Origin: Erysipelotrichaceae bacterium
Lineage (GTDB): Bacteria; Bacillota_I; Bacilli_A; Erysipelotrichales; Erysipelotrichaceae
Length of the DNA: 7,172 nucleotides
Assembly: GCA_020026035.1 (NCBI GenBank)
Contig: JAHHRC010000068.1
Location: 1-7,172, forward strand
Direction: 5' to 3'
The notes under the pieces are model-generated. The model saw nothing but the letters and a program-made list of their open reading frames with translations, had not been told where the DNA came from and did not search any database. Shown piece by piece: positions 1 to 6,639 of the stretch (positions are counted from its first letter, which is position 1; every line of letters starts with the position of its first letter). The translations under genes were made by a program, and so were the position numbers.

Positions 1-1826
1 AGAATACAATTTCCGGTACGGCAACAGGGATTGGTCAAGGTAACGGTGGAGATGTGAGTGTTACGATTACCTTAGAAGAAGGTGTGATCAAAGAAGTCAT
101 CGCAGTGGGTGATGAAGAAACCGAAGGAATCGGTGATTTGGCCTTAGAACAATTGCCACAAGAAATGGTAGAAGGAAATACGGTTAATGTCGATGTCGTA
201 ACATCGGCTACAGTTACTTCCAATGCCATTATTGAAGGTGCGAAGAATGCCTTAGTTGCCCTTGGTGCAAATCCAAGTGAGTATCAAACAAAGGTCGATG
301 GTGAAGCAATTAAGGATGTTCAAAAGGAATGTGACATTGTTGTCATTGGGGCAGGTGGAGCTGGTATGACTGCTGCAATCACGGCTGCAGATCAAGGCAA
401 GAAGGTGATTGTCTTAGAGAGTCAATCGATGGTTGGTGGTAATACCGTTCGTTCGGTTGGTGGTTTAAATGCAAGTTTCACACCTGCTCAACAAGCACTT
501 GTCTTTGAACAAGAAGCGGGTGTTGAAGCGGTATTGGAAAAGGCCAAAGAGGAAGCGTTTATTGAAAACGAAACGATTCAAGAGTTGGCTTTAACTGTGA
601 AAAAACAATTCAAAGAATACCTAGAAAATCCAGAAGGGTATTTTGACTCCTATGAATTATTTGCATTAGATACACTGATTGGTGGTAAGGGGTTAAATAA
701 TCCAGTGTTAGTAGAAACCCTATGTTCGAATTCTACCGATGCAGTTTCTTGGTTAAGTGAGAATGGGATGGATTTAAATTCTTGTTCGTCATTTGGTGGA
801 GCAAGTGTGAAGCGTATTAATCGACCTACCGATGAAGAAGGAAAGAGTATTCCAGTTGGTAGTTACTTAGTGCCACGTCTTTTAGAAAACTTAGAGAAGC
901 GTGGTGTGGAAGTGATTTGTGATGCGACGGCAGAAAAGATCCTCAGTAACAACAAGGGTGGTAATGTGTCTGGTGTTGAAGCTGTTGGTAAAAAAGGCAA
1001 TAAGATTACCGTCAACGCGCCAGTTGTGATTGTTGCAACGGGTGGCTTTGGGGCAAATCTTGATATGGTTACCAGTTACAATGCAAGCTTAAAAGGCTTT
1101 GCGACAACCAATGCGGCAGGCTTACAAGGGCAAGGAATTGATATGGCAAGACGTCTTGGAGCTGGGGTTGTCGATATGGAACAAATCCAAATTCATCCAA
1201 CGGTACATATTGGTGAAAATGGAGCTGCGACACTTATTACCGAAGGTTTACGAGGCGATGGAGCGATTCTTGTGAATCAAGAAGGAAAACGCTTTGTGAA
1301 TGAATTAGACACAAGAGATGTTGTAAGTGCGAAGGAAATCGAACAAGAAGGATCAAATGCTTGGTTAGTTGTCGATGGATCGATTCTTGAATCCTCTTCG
1401 ACGATTGCAAAGTATATGGACAAAGATTTAGGCGTATCTGCAGATACTGTTGAAGAGCTTGCAAGTTTGATTGGTTGTAAAGAAGATGTATTACTAGAAA
1501 CTATCGATGCTTGGAAAGAAGCGATTGTTACACAAGTAGATACCGACTTTGAACGTACATCGTTTGGCGAAAGCTTTGATGGACCATACTATGCGATCCA
1601 AGTAACACCAGCGGTACATCATACAATGGGTGGCTTGTTAATCAATGAGAATGCACAAGTCATTGCTGAAGATGGTAAGACGATTATTCCTGGATTGTAT
1701 GCCTGTGGGGAAGTAACAGGTGGAATCCATGGGGCGAATCGACTTGGTGGAAATGCGATTTGTGACATTGTTGTGTTTGGTCGTATTGCAGGAATGCAAG
1801 CAAGTCTTTTTGAAGGAATGGAATAA
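1..1826 (+). CDS. Flavinylated fumarate-reductase-like flavoprotein (FMN-binding domain + FAD domain), 5' partial
   Basis: Likely an extracytoplasmic reductase of the flavocytochrome c / fumarate reductase family, passing electrons from covalent FMN to FAD and on to fumarate or a similar acid. The frame is open to the left edge (first full codon at 3), leaving 607 visible residues. The GTG at 54 lies inside the conserved start of the FMN-binding domain, so it is not the true start, and the signal peptide is presumably off-window. Seen in order (numbering from the codon at 54): FMN-binding domain to ~75 with flavinylation site D47-VV-TSAT (Thr53); Rossmann motif GAGGAGM 99-105 and GGNTVRSVGG for FAD; then active-site residues H381 (QIHPT), T396, E397, R400 (TEGLR), R421 (TRD), H522/H523 (VHHTMGG) and R563 (HGANRLGGN). 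These match the fumarate-binding and proton-delivery set known from Shewanella Fcc3. No haem CxxCH motifs are visible. Fumarate is the best guess; urocanate or other enoates are less likely. Family is certain, substrate is inferred. Confidence 0.93.
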   Translation, partial: NTISGTATGIGQGNGGDVSVTITLEEGVIKEVIAVGDEETEGIGDLALEQLPQEMVEGNTVNVDVVTSATVTSNAIIEGAKNALVALGANPSEYQTKVDGEAIKDVQKECDIVVIGAGGAGMTAAITAADQGKKVIVLESQSMVGGNTVRSVGGLNASFTPAQQALVFEQEAGVEAVLEKAKEEAFIENETIQELALTVKKQFKEYLENPEGYFDSYELFALDTLIGGKGLNNPVLVETLCSNSTDAVSWLSENGMDLNSCSSFGGASVKRINRPTDEEGKSIPVGSYLVPRLLENLEKRGVEVICDATAEKILSNNKGGNVSGVEAVGKKGNKITVNAPVVIVATGGFGANLDMVTSYNASLKGFATTNAAGLQGQGIDMARRLGAGVVDMEQIQIHPTVHIGENGAATLITEGLRGDGAILVNQEGKRFVNELDTRDVVSAKEIEQEGSNAWLVVDGSILESSSTIAKYMDKDLGVSADTVEELASLIGCKEDVLLETIDAWKEAIVTQVDTDFERTSFGESFDGPYYAIQVTPAVHHTMGGLLINENAQVIAEDGKTIIPGLYACGEVTGGIHGANRLGGNAICDIVVFGRIAGMQASLFEGME

Positions 1827-1832
1827 GAATTG

Positions 1833-1865
1833 AAACTGTCACTTGAATCCGTGGCAGTTTTTCTT
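1833..1865 (+). terminator. Rho-independent terminator of the flavoprotein gene
   Basis: A 10-bp stem, AAACTGTCAC (1833-1842) with GTGGCAGTTT (1851-1860) and one G-T pair, closes an 8-base loop and runs into a T-rich tract. It begins 6 bases after the TAA stop, so it separates the flavoprotein from the leuS unit. Confidence 0.9.
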
Positions 1866-1872
1866 ATGGCTA

Positions 1873-1901
1873 TTGAAAGAAGGGGCTAAGTTTGGTATGA
1901 T
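1873..1901 (+). promoter_or_regulatory. Promoter of the T-box-leuS transcript
   Basis: The -35 box TTGAAA (1873-1878) and -10 box TATGAT (1896-1901) are separated by exactly 17 bases. A TGG just before the -10 box adds an extended -10 element. Transcription would start at about 1908, which is where the base of T-box stem I begins (TTGCT at 1909-1913), so promoter and riboswitch fit each other. Inferred by eye from vegetative sigma-factor consensus. Confidence 0.82.
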
Positions 1902-1907
1902 GTGAAC

Positions 1908-2118
1908 GTTGCTAGGACGTGGTAGTAGTAGTAATGGAAACAGCAAAGAGAGCTAGCGTTTGGTGAAAGCTAGTGTGTTTGAAGTTATGAACTTGATCAT
2001 TGAGCAAATGCAGAGGATGACCTGCACTATCAAAGAACATAAAGAGTGCACAGTTAGATGTGAACTAAGGTGGTACCGCGTAATGAATGACGTCCTTAGA
2101 TTGATAGGGCTTTTTTTA
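1908..2118 (+). promoter_or_regulatory. Leucine T-box riboswitch (leader of leuS)
   Basis: A tRNA-sensing leader that lets leuS be transcribed when uncharged tRNA-Leu accumulates. Stem I is closed by TTGCT (1909-1913) with AGCAA (2003-2007). It carries AGUA loop-E type sequence at 1924-1934, AGAGAG at 1947-1952 and a distal hairpin CTAGC/GCTAG (1953-1957 with 1969-1973) with a GGTGAAA loop. On the 3' side, GAAC (1989-1992) is followed by the specifier UUG (1993-1995), a leucine codon; the register one base earlier, CUU, is also leucine. The T-box proper reads AACTAAGGTGGTACCGCG (2063-2080), and its UGGU bulge (2071-2074) matches an ACCA tRNA end, as expected for tRNA-Leu. Antiterminator CTAAGG (2065-2070) with CCTTAG (2094-2099) competes with the terminator. 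The leuS gene directly downstream confirms the amino acid. Confidence 0.95.
2092..2118 (+). terminator. T-box attenuator terminator
   Basis: GTCCT (2092-2096) pairs with AGGGC (2106-2110), followed by seven T residues (2111-2117). The 5' arm shares bases 2094-2096 with the antiterminator strand CCTTAG, so the two folds are mutually exclusive, as in a transcriptional T-box switch. The stem is short (5 bp with a G-U pair), so basal read-through is plausible. Confidence 0.85.
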
Positions 2119-2137
2119 TTATATAAAGGAGGATAAT

Positions 2138-4531
2138 ATGGCTTATAATCACAAGCAAATTGAGCAAAAGTGGCAAGCATATTGGGAAGAAAACAAGACT
2201 TTCGCATGTGATGCTTACGACTTTTCAAAACCAAAGTATTATGTATTAGATATGTTCCCATATCCAAGTGGACAGGGGCTTCATGTTGGACATCCAGAAG
2301 GCTATACAGCAACGGATATCATTTCTCGTATGAAGCGTATGCAAGGCTTTAATGTCTTACATCCAATGGGATTTGATGCCTTTGGCTTACCTGCCGAACA
2401 ATATGCTTTAAAAACAGGAAATCACCCTGGTGAATTTACCTATAAAAATATCAAACACTTTGAAGAACAAATTAAGAAGTTTGGCTTCAGTTATGACTGG
2501 GATAAGGAAATTATCACATCGGATCCTGAATACTATAAGTGGACTCAATGGATCTTTACAAAGATGTATGATATGGGCTTAGCGTATGTGGCTGAAATGC
2601 CTGTGAACTGGTGTCCTGAACTTGGAACCGTTCTTGCGAATGAAGAAGTCATTGATGGTAAGAGTGAACGTGGAGGATATCCTGTTATTCGTAAACCAAT
2701 GCGTCAATGGGTATTAAAGATTACTGCTTATGCAGAACGTTTACTACAAGATCTAGATACAGTTGATTGGCCGGAAAGCACAAAGGATATGCAACGTAAC
2801 TGGATTGGTAAGTCAACCGGTGCGGAAGTGATCTTTAAGATCAAAGATACAAACAAAGAATTCACGGTGTTTACAACACGTTGTGATACCTTGTTTGGAT
2901 GTACGTACTGTGTCATGGCTCCAGAACATCCATTTGTCGCATCCATTACAACCGATGCCCAAAGGGAAGAAGTACTTGCCTATCAGAAACAATGTGAGTC
3001 TAAGTCAGACTTAGAACGTACGGCATTGAACAAAGAAAAGACAGGTGTCTTCACAGGTGCTTATGCGATTAACCCTGCAAGTGGGAAAGAAGTTCCAATC
3101 TTTATTTCGGACTATGTTCTTTCAACGTATGGAACAGGTGCAATTATGGCTGTTCCTGCACATGATGAAAGAGACTATGAATTTGCGAAGAAGTTTGATT
3201 TAGACATTATTCCAGTATTGGCTGGCGGAAATATTGAAGAAGCTGCGTATACCGAAGATGGCTTGCATATCAATTCCGAATGGTTAGATGGTTTAAATAA
3301 AGAAGATGCGATTGCAAAGATGCTTGCATGGCTTGAAGAAAACAAGTGTGGTCAAAAGAAGGTTCAATACAAGCTTCGTGACTGGTTGTTCTCACGTCAA
3401 AGATACTGGGGAGAACCAATTCCAATTGTTCGAATGGAAGATGGATCGATGCGTACGGTTCGTGTCGATGACTTGCCATTAGAATTACCAGCAACAGATA
3501 ACTACTATCCAAGTGAAGAAGGGGAATCCCCACTTGCACGTTGTAAGGATTGGTTAGAAGTTGAAGTGGATGGTATGAAGGGTCTAAGAGAAACAAACAC
3601 GATGCCACAATGGGCTGGTTCTTGTTGGTATTTCATTCGCTACATTGATCCTAAAAACAATGAAGCAATTGCAGATCCTGAATTGATCAAACATTGGTTA
3701 CCAGTCGATCTTTATATTGGTGGAGCAGAACATGCGGTATTACACCTATTGTATGCACGCTTCTGGTATAAGGTTCTCTTTGACTTAGGCGTTGTGAATG
3801 GACCAGAACCATTCCAAAAGTTGTTCCACCAAGGAATGATCTTAGGTGAAAACAACCAAAAGATGTCAAAGTCGATGGGGAATGTTGTAAACCCAGATGA
3901 ATTGATTGAATCCCATGGGGCAGACTCTTTACGTGTGTATGAAATGTTTATGGGACCTCTTGAGGCCTCCTTGCCATGGAATACAAATGGTATGGATGGA
4001 GCTCGTAAGTGGTTAGAACGTGTACATCGTTTGATTACAAGCGATATGGTTGTAGACCAAGCAACACCAGAGCTTGATTACTCATACAACTTCACGGTGA
4101 AGAAAGTCAGTGAAGATATTGAATCACTTGGCTTTAATACAGCAATTTCCCAAATGATGATCTTTGTGAATGACTGTTATAAGAACAAGGTTGTAAGTAA
4201 GGACATGGCTATTGGCTTTGTGAAGCTACTTGCATGTTTCGCACCACACTTAGGGGAAGAACTCTACCAATACCTAACTGGGGAAGAATCGGTTGCCTAT
4301 GCGACATGGCCTACGTATGATGCGTCAAAGTTAGTTCTTGATACAGTCACAATGGCAGTACAAGTAAACGGAAAGCTTCGTGGTAAGTTTGAAGCTTCGA
4401 AGGAAACTTCGAAGGAAGACTTAGAACGTATGGCCTTTGAACTTGAAACCGTTCAAGCACAACTTGAAGGAAAAGAAGTGAAGAAGGTTATTGTCGTACC
4501 TGGTAAGATTGTAAATATCGTTGCGAAATAA
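2138..4531 (+). CDS. leuS: Leucyl-tRNA synthetase
   Basis: Class Ia synthetase that charges tRNA-Leu with leucine using ATP in the cytoplasm and hydrolyses mischarged tRNA at its editing site. At 797 residues it matches the usual bacterial length (about 800). Visible elements: HVGH (49-52, the HIGH motif) after FPYPSG; the CP1 editing domain with the threonine-rich loop TTRCDT (246-251) and AVPAHDERD (338-346); DWLFSRQRYWGEPIPI (415-430); KMSKS (575-579); and the C-terminal tRNA-binding domain starting at about VQVNGKLRG. The editing loop has Cys where many orthologues have Pro; the catalytic Thr and Asp residues are kept. The ATG at 2138 follows AAAGGAGG (2125-2132) by 5 bases. The gene stands alone between the T-box leader, which regulates it, and its own terminator. 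Confidence 0.99.
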   Translation: MAYNHKQIEQKWQAYWEENKTFACDAYDFSKPKYYVLDMFPYPSGQGLHVGHPEGYTATDIISRMKRMQGFNVLHPMGFDAFGLPAEQYALKTGNHPGEFTYKNIKHFEEQIKKFGFSYDWDKEIITSDPEYYKWTQWIFTKMYDMGLAYVAEMPVNWCPELGTVLANEEVIDGKSERGGYPVIRKPMRQWVLKITAYAERLLQDLDTVDWPESTKDMQRNWIGKSTGAEVIFKIKDTNKEFTVFTTRCDTLFGCTYCVMAPEHPFVASITTDAQREEVLAYQKQCESKSDLERTALNKEKTGVFTGAYAINPASGKEVPIFISDYVLSTYGTGAIMAVPAHDERDYEFAKKFDLDIIPVLAGGNIEEAAYTEDGLHINSEWLDGLNKEDAIAKMLAWLEENKCGQKKVQYKLRDWLFSRQRYWGEPIPIVRMEDGSMRTVRVDDLPLELPATDNYYPSEEGESPLARCKDWLEVEVDGMKGLRETNTMPQWAGSCWYFIRYIDPKNNEAIADPELIKHWLPVDLYIGGAEHAVLHLLYARFWYKVLFDLGVVNGPEPFQKLFHQGMILGENNQKMSKSMGNVVNPDELIESHGADSLRVYEMFMGPLEASLPWNTNGMDGARKWLERVHRLITSDMVVDQATPELDYSYNFTVKKVSEDIESLGFNTAISQMMIFVNDCYKNKVVSKDMAIGFVKLLACFAPHLGEELYQYLTGEESVAYATWPTYDASKLVLDTVTMAVQVNGKLRGKFEASKETSKEDLERMAFELETVQAQLEGKEVKKVIVVPGKIVNIVAK

Positions 4532-4537
4532 GAATAG

Positions 4538-4573
4538 AATGCGTTGATTTTTAAGCGAATCGACGCATTTTTT
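4538..4573 (+). terminator. Rho-independent terminator of leuS
   Basis: A 12-bp stem, AATGCGTTGATT (4538-4549) with AATCGACGCATT (4558-4569) and one T-G pair, encloses an 8-base loop and ends in six T residues (4568-4573). It starts 6 bases after the leuS stop. The -10 box of the next promoter begins only 4 bases beyond the T tract. Confidence 0.93.
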
Positions 4574-4574
4574 C

Positions 4575-4583
4575 TGTTATAAT
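4575..4583 (+). promoter_or_regulatory. Extended -10 promoter of the scpA operon
   Basis: TGT followed by a perfect TATAAT (4578-4583) forms a consensus extended -10 element. No good -35 box exists at 17-18 bases upstream (GCGAAT at 4555-4560 is poor, and the spot lies in the leuS terminator hairpin), which is acceptable for an extended -10 promoter. The predicted start near 4590 would leave only about 10 bases of leader before the scpA ATG. No terminator-like hairpin is evident until 7090, so this promoter probably serves all four downstream genes. Confidence 0.7.
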
Positions 4584-4599
4584 CATGTAAAGGTGTTCG

Positions 4600-5328
4600 A
4601 TGGAAGAATTCAAGGTTACGATAGAAAAATTCGAGGGTCCTTTGGACTTGATGTTGCATCTAATTAAGGAAAAAGAATTAGATCTTTTTGACTTGGATGT
4701 AAATGTGTTAACGGATCAATACATGATGTATTTAGATACGATGAAAGAAATGCATTTGGAAGTAGCGAGTGAGTACTTAGTCGAACTTGTTTCTTTGATT
4801 GAATACAAATCAAAAAAATTACTTCCAAAAGAGGAAGTTGAGATTGAAGATGGCTATGAAGAAGACCCAAAGGATCGTCTTGTTCGTAGATTATTAGAAT
4901 ACCAACGCTTTAAGGAAGTACGTTCGATTTTTGAAGAAGAATATGATGCACGTTTGGATTTATTTTCTAAGCCAATGAGTTTTGTCGAAGAGGACTATAA
5001 GGATGATGTACAAGAAAGCCTTGATGGAAATCCATTAGACTTAGCGAAGGCAATGGAGCGTTGTTATCGTAGACTGCGTTTAGCAACCCCACAAAAGGTG
5101 CAATACAAAAGTCGTGAGGTATCGGTAGAAGAAAGGCAATTAGAAGTACGAGCTCGGTTATCTTACTTACCGAAGGTATTTCATTTTGAAGCGTTACTAG
5201 AGGACGTAAAAGATGTTCCGACGTTTATTGCGACGTTTTTAGCGGTACTTGATTTAACAAGACAACATAAATTACATTTTACGATTGATGAGAAAGATCA
5301 AATTTGGTTTACGAAAGGATCGGAGTAA
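4600..5328 (+). CDS. scpA: Segregation and condensation protein A (kleisin subunit of SMC-ScpAB)
   Basis: Bacterial kleisin that bridges the two heads of the SMC dimer and binds ScpB, for chromosome compaction and segregation in the cytoplasm. It has 242 residues, close to the typical 250. Family signatures: FEGPLDLMLHLIKEKELDL (11-29); the helical SMC-neck-binding region ASEYLVELVSLIEYKSKKLLP (56-76; SKKLLP is the usual kleisin block); DPKDRLVRRLLEYQRFKE (89-106) leading to the ScpB-binding segment; and a C-terminal winged-helix region (~170-242) for the SMC cap. The ATG at 4600 gives the expected N-terminus immediately before FEGPLDL. The Shine-Dalgarno-like sequence AAAGG (4589-4593) is modest and sits at the predicted 5' end of the transcript. 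scpB begins 4 bases after the stop. Confidence 0.97.
   Translation: MEEFKVTIEKFEGPLDLMLHLIKEKELDLFDLDVNVLTDQYMMYLDTMKEMHLEVASEYLVELVSLIEYKSKKLLPKEEVEIEDGYEEDPKDRLVRRLLEYQRFKEVRSIFEEEYDARLDLFSKPMSFVEEDYKDDVQESLDGNPLDLAKAMERCYRRLRLATPQKVQYKSREVSVEERQLEVRARLSYLPKVFHFEALLEDVKDVPTFIATFLAVLDLTRQHKLHFTIDEKDQIWFTKGSE
5322..5325 (+). promoter_or_regulatory. Ribosome binding site deciding the scpB start
   Basis: GGAG lies 7 bases before the ATG at 5333 and within the last codons of scpA. It supports 5333 over the upstream in-frame TTG at 5285, which would overlap scpA by 44 bases and add a basic tail not usual in ScpB. Confidence 0.65.
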
Positions 5329-5332
5329 ATTG

Positions 5333-5887
5333 ATGGAAGAGATGCTTGAAAAAAATCTACCAATTCTCGAAGGACTTTTATTTATTGTTGGGGAAGATGG
5401 TATTACAATAGATAAGGCAAGTGATGTGTTAGGGCTATCGGTTTCTAAGACAGGCATGGTATTTGATGCGTTAACGAAGAAGTATGAAGCGGATACGTAT
5501 GGTCTACAAGTATCAAATTATGGTGGTATTTATCGCTTTTTAACAAAGGATTGTATTGCGCCTTATGCAAAGAAATTGTTCCAAATGAAAAAGAAGAGTT
5601 CCTTTTCTCCAGCGATGCTTGAAACACTTGCGATTATTGCCTACAAACAACCAATTACGAGGGTTGAAATTGAAGAGATTCGTGGGGTTAGTGCAGATGC
5701 GATGTTGCGAAAGCTTATAGCCTTAGATATGATTCAAGAAGAAGGGCGAAGCGAAGCGCCAGGTAGACCGATTCTGTATGGTGTTACGAGTGAGTTTATG
5801 AATGCATTTAAGCTTGTGAGTTTAGACGAATTACCAGAACTACCAAACTTTGCGACAGATGAAGAAAGTGAAGCGTTGTTTGAATGA
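5333..5887 (+). CDS. scpB: Segregation and condensation protein B
   Basis: ScpB is the winged-helix (kite) partner that dimerises and binds the centre of ScpA in the SMC-ScpAB condensin. From the ATG at 5333 it has 184 residues, near the usual 190-200. The two winged-helix domains are at about 8-80 and 92-165. The second contains the family signature: SPAMLETLAIIAYKQPITR (92-110), VEIEEIRGVSADAMLRKL (111-128), then EGRSEAPGRPILYG (137-150) and SLDELPELP (163-171). A second in-frame ATG at 5342 is a possible alternative start. The gene follows scpA by 4 bases and its TGA overlaps the next start as ATGA, so the four genes form one translational chain. Confidence 0.96.
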   Translation: MEEMLEKNLPILEGLLFIVGEDGITIDKASDVLGLSVSKTGMVFDALTKKYEADTYGLQVSNYGGIYRFLTKDCIAPYAKKLFQMKKKSSFSPAMLETLAIIAYKQPITRVEIEEIRGVSADAMLRKLIALDMIQEEGRSEAPGRPILYGVTSEFMNAFKLVSLDELPELPNFATDEESEALFE

Positions 5888-6639
5888 AGAAGTATATAAG
5901 TCTACTAATTGTGCTACTTGTATTAAGCGGTTGTAGCCAAGATCCAAAAGTTGTTGAAGTGAATGAGAATGAAGATGGGTATGTCTGCCGAATGGTAGAT
6001 ACCTATGACTATACGGCTTGTGTTCCTCCAAGTGAGGCGGTGGATGAGTCGTTTTATGAAAATACGTTATTTGCAGGAGATTCTAGAATGGGGTCGTTGT
6101 TTCTGTATGGGACACATGCAAATGCGGATGTGAAGTTTGTGACATCGTTAAATTTGTTGCGTATTGATTCGATGCAGGTCGATGAAATCAAAGAAAAGAT
6201 GACGCTTATGGATGTCTTAGAAGAAACAAGAAAACAAAATGTGTACTTGTTGTTTGGAATCAATGAGATCCGGAATCCTAACTTTGATTCCTTTGCGAAT
6301 ATGTATCAAGAAATCATTACCATGTTAAAAAACAACAATCCGGATGTGAATATCTATTTGATTCTAAGTTATCATCCAGACTACATTAGTGGCTTAGAAG
6401 AACCAAAGCTAAGTGAACAGTTACAAATGTTGAATTCGAAGATTATTGACTTAGCGATACGAAATAAGGTGTATTATTTGGATTTAGACAATGGAATGAG
6501 TGATGAGGCATATACGATTAAAGATGAGTATGTGTCGGATGGATTACACTTTACACCAACAGGGGCAAAGGCCTTTGAAGAGTATATTGCAACGCATGTT
6601 GTACGGAGGGAAGACTATGTTAAAGAAATTTGTGAGTAG
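5884..6639 (+). CDS. SGNH/GDSL-hydrolase-like lipoprotein
   Basis: Predicted membrane-anchored lipoprotein of 251 residues with an SGNH (GDSL-type esterase or acyltransferase) fold, acting outside the membrane. The N-terminus MKKYISLLIVLLVLSGC is a lipoprotein signal peptide with lipobox LSGC (Cys17). SGNH blocks: block I AGDSRM (Ser67), block III FGINEI (Asn127), block V SDGLHFTPTG (Asp219 and His222, the DxxH pair). The block II glycine/oxyanion residue is not obvious; the region TSLNL (87-91) is the candidate. Cys35 and Cys46 could form a disulphide in the exported protein. The start overlaps the scpB stop (ATGA) and lacks a clear Shine-Dalgarno, which points to coupling with scpB translation. 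Substrate unknown: an O-acetyl ester or acyl group on an envelope polymer is a reasonable guess only. Fold assignment is fairly sure, function is not. Confidence 0.88.
   Translation: MKKYISLLIVLLVLSGCSQDPKVVEVNENEDGYVCRMVDTYDYTACVPPSEAVDESFYENTLFAGDSRMGSLFLYGTHANADVKFVTSLNLLRIDSMQVDEIKEKMTLMDVLEETRKQNVYLLFGINEIRNPNFDSFANMYQEIITMLKNNNPDVNIYLILSYHPDYISGLEEPKLSEQLQMLNSKIIDLAIRNKVYYLDLDNGMSDEAYTIKDEYVSDGLHFTPTGAKAFEEYIATHVVRREDYVKEICE
6605..6610 (+). promoter_or_regulatory. Ribosome binding site deciding the start of the last lipoprotein
   Basis: GGAGGG lies 6 bases before the ATG at 6617, inside the end of the preceding gene. It picks this start over the in-frame ATG at 6500; only the 6617 start places a signal peptide at the N-terminus. 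Confidence 0.85.

Noticed and set aside
54..56. GTG at 54 as the start of the flavoprotein
   Set aside because: The frame is open to the left edge and the upstream codons (SGTATGIGQGNGGDV) continue the FMN-binding domain, so the gene is truncated by the window.
1953..2312. 119-residue open frame on the minus strand across the T-box and leuS start
   Set aside because: It lies antisense to a structured leader and to leuS, has no ribosome binding site or recognisable domain, and is best explained as a chance frame.
3270..3608. 112-residue minus-strand open frame inside leuS
   Set aside because: Composition mirrors the sense codons of leuS; no motif, promoter or ribosome binding site seen. The same applies to the other minus-strand frames.
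4393..4420. Repeated CTTCGAAGGAA in the 3' part of leuS
   Set aside because: Two short copies encode the ASKETSKE linker, which resembles the KDASKEE-type segment normal in LeuRS; no sign of a functional DNA repeat.
5285..5332. TTG start giving a 16-residue longer ScpB
   Set aside because: It would overlap scpA by 44 bases and lacks a well-placed ribosome binding site; ATG 5333 has GGAG at good spacing and matches ScpB length.
6500..6616. Upstream ATG giving a 190-residue DUF4358-type protein
   Set aside because: The extra 39 residues are an out-of-frame reading of the SGNH gene and would bury the signal peptide; ATG 6617 has a strong ribosome binding site.
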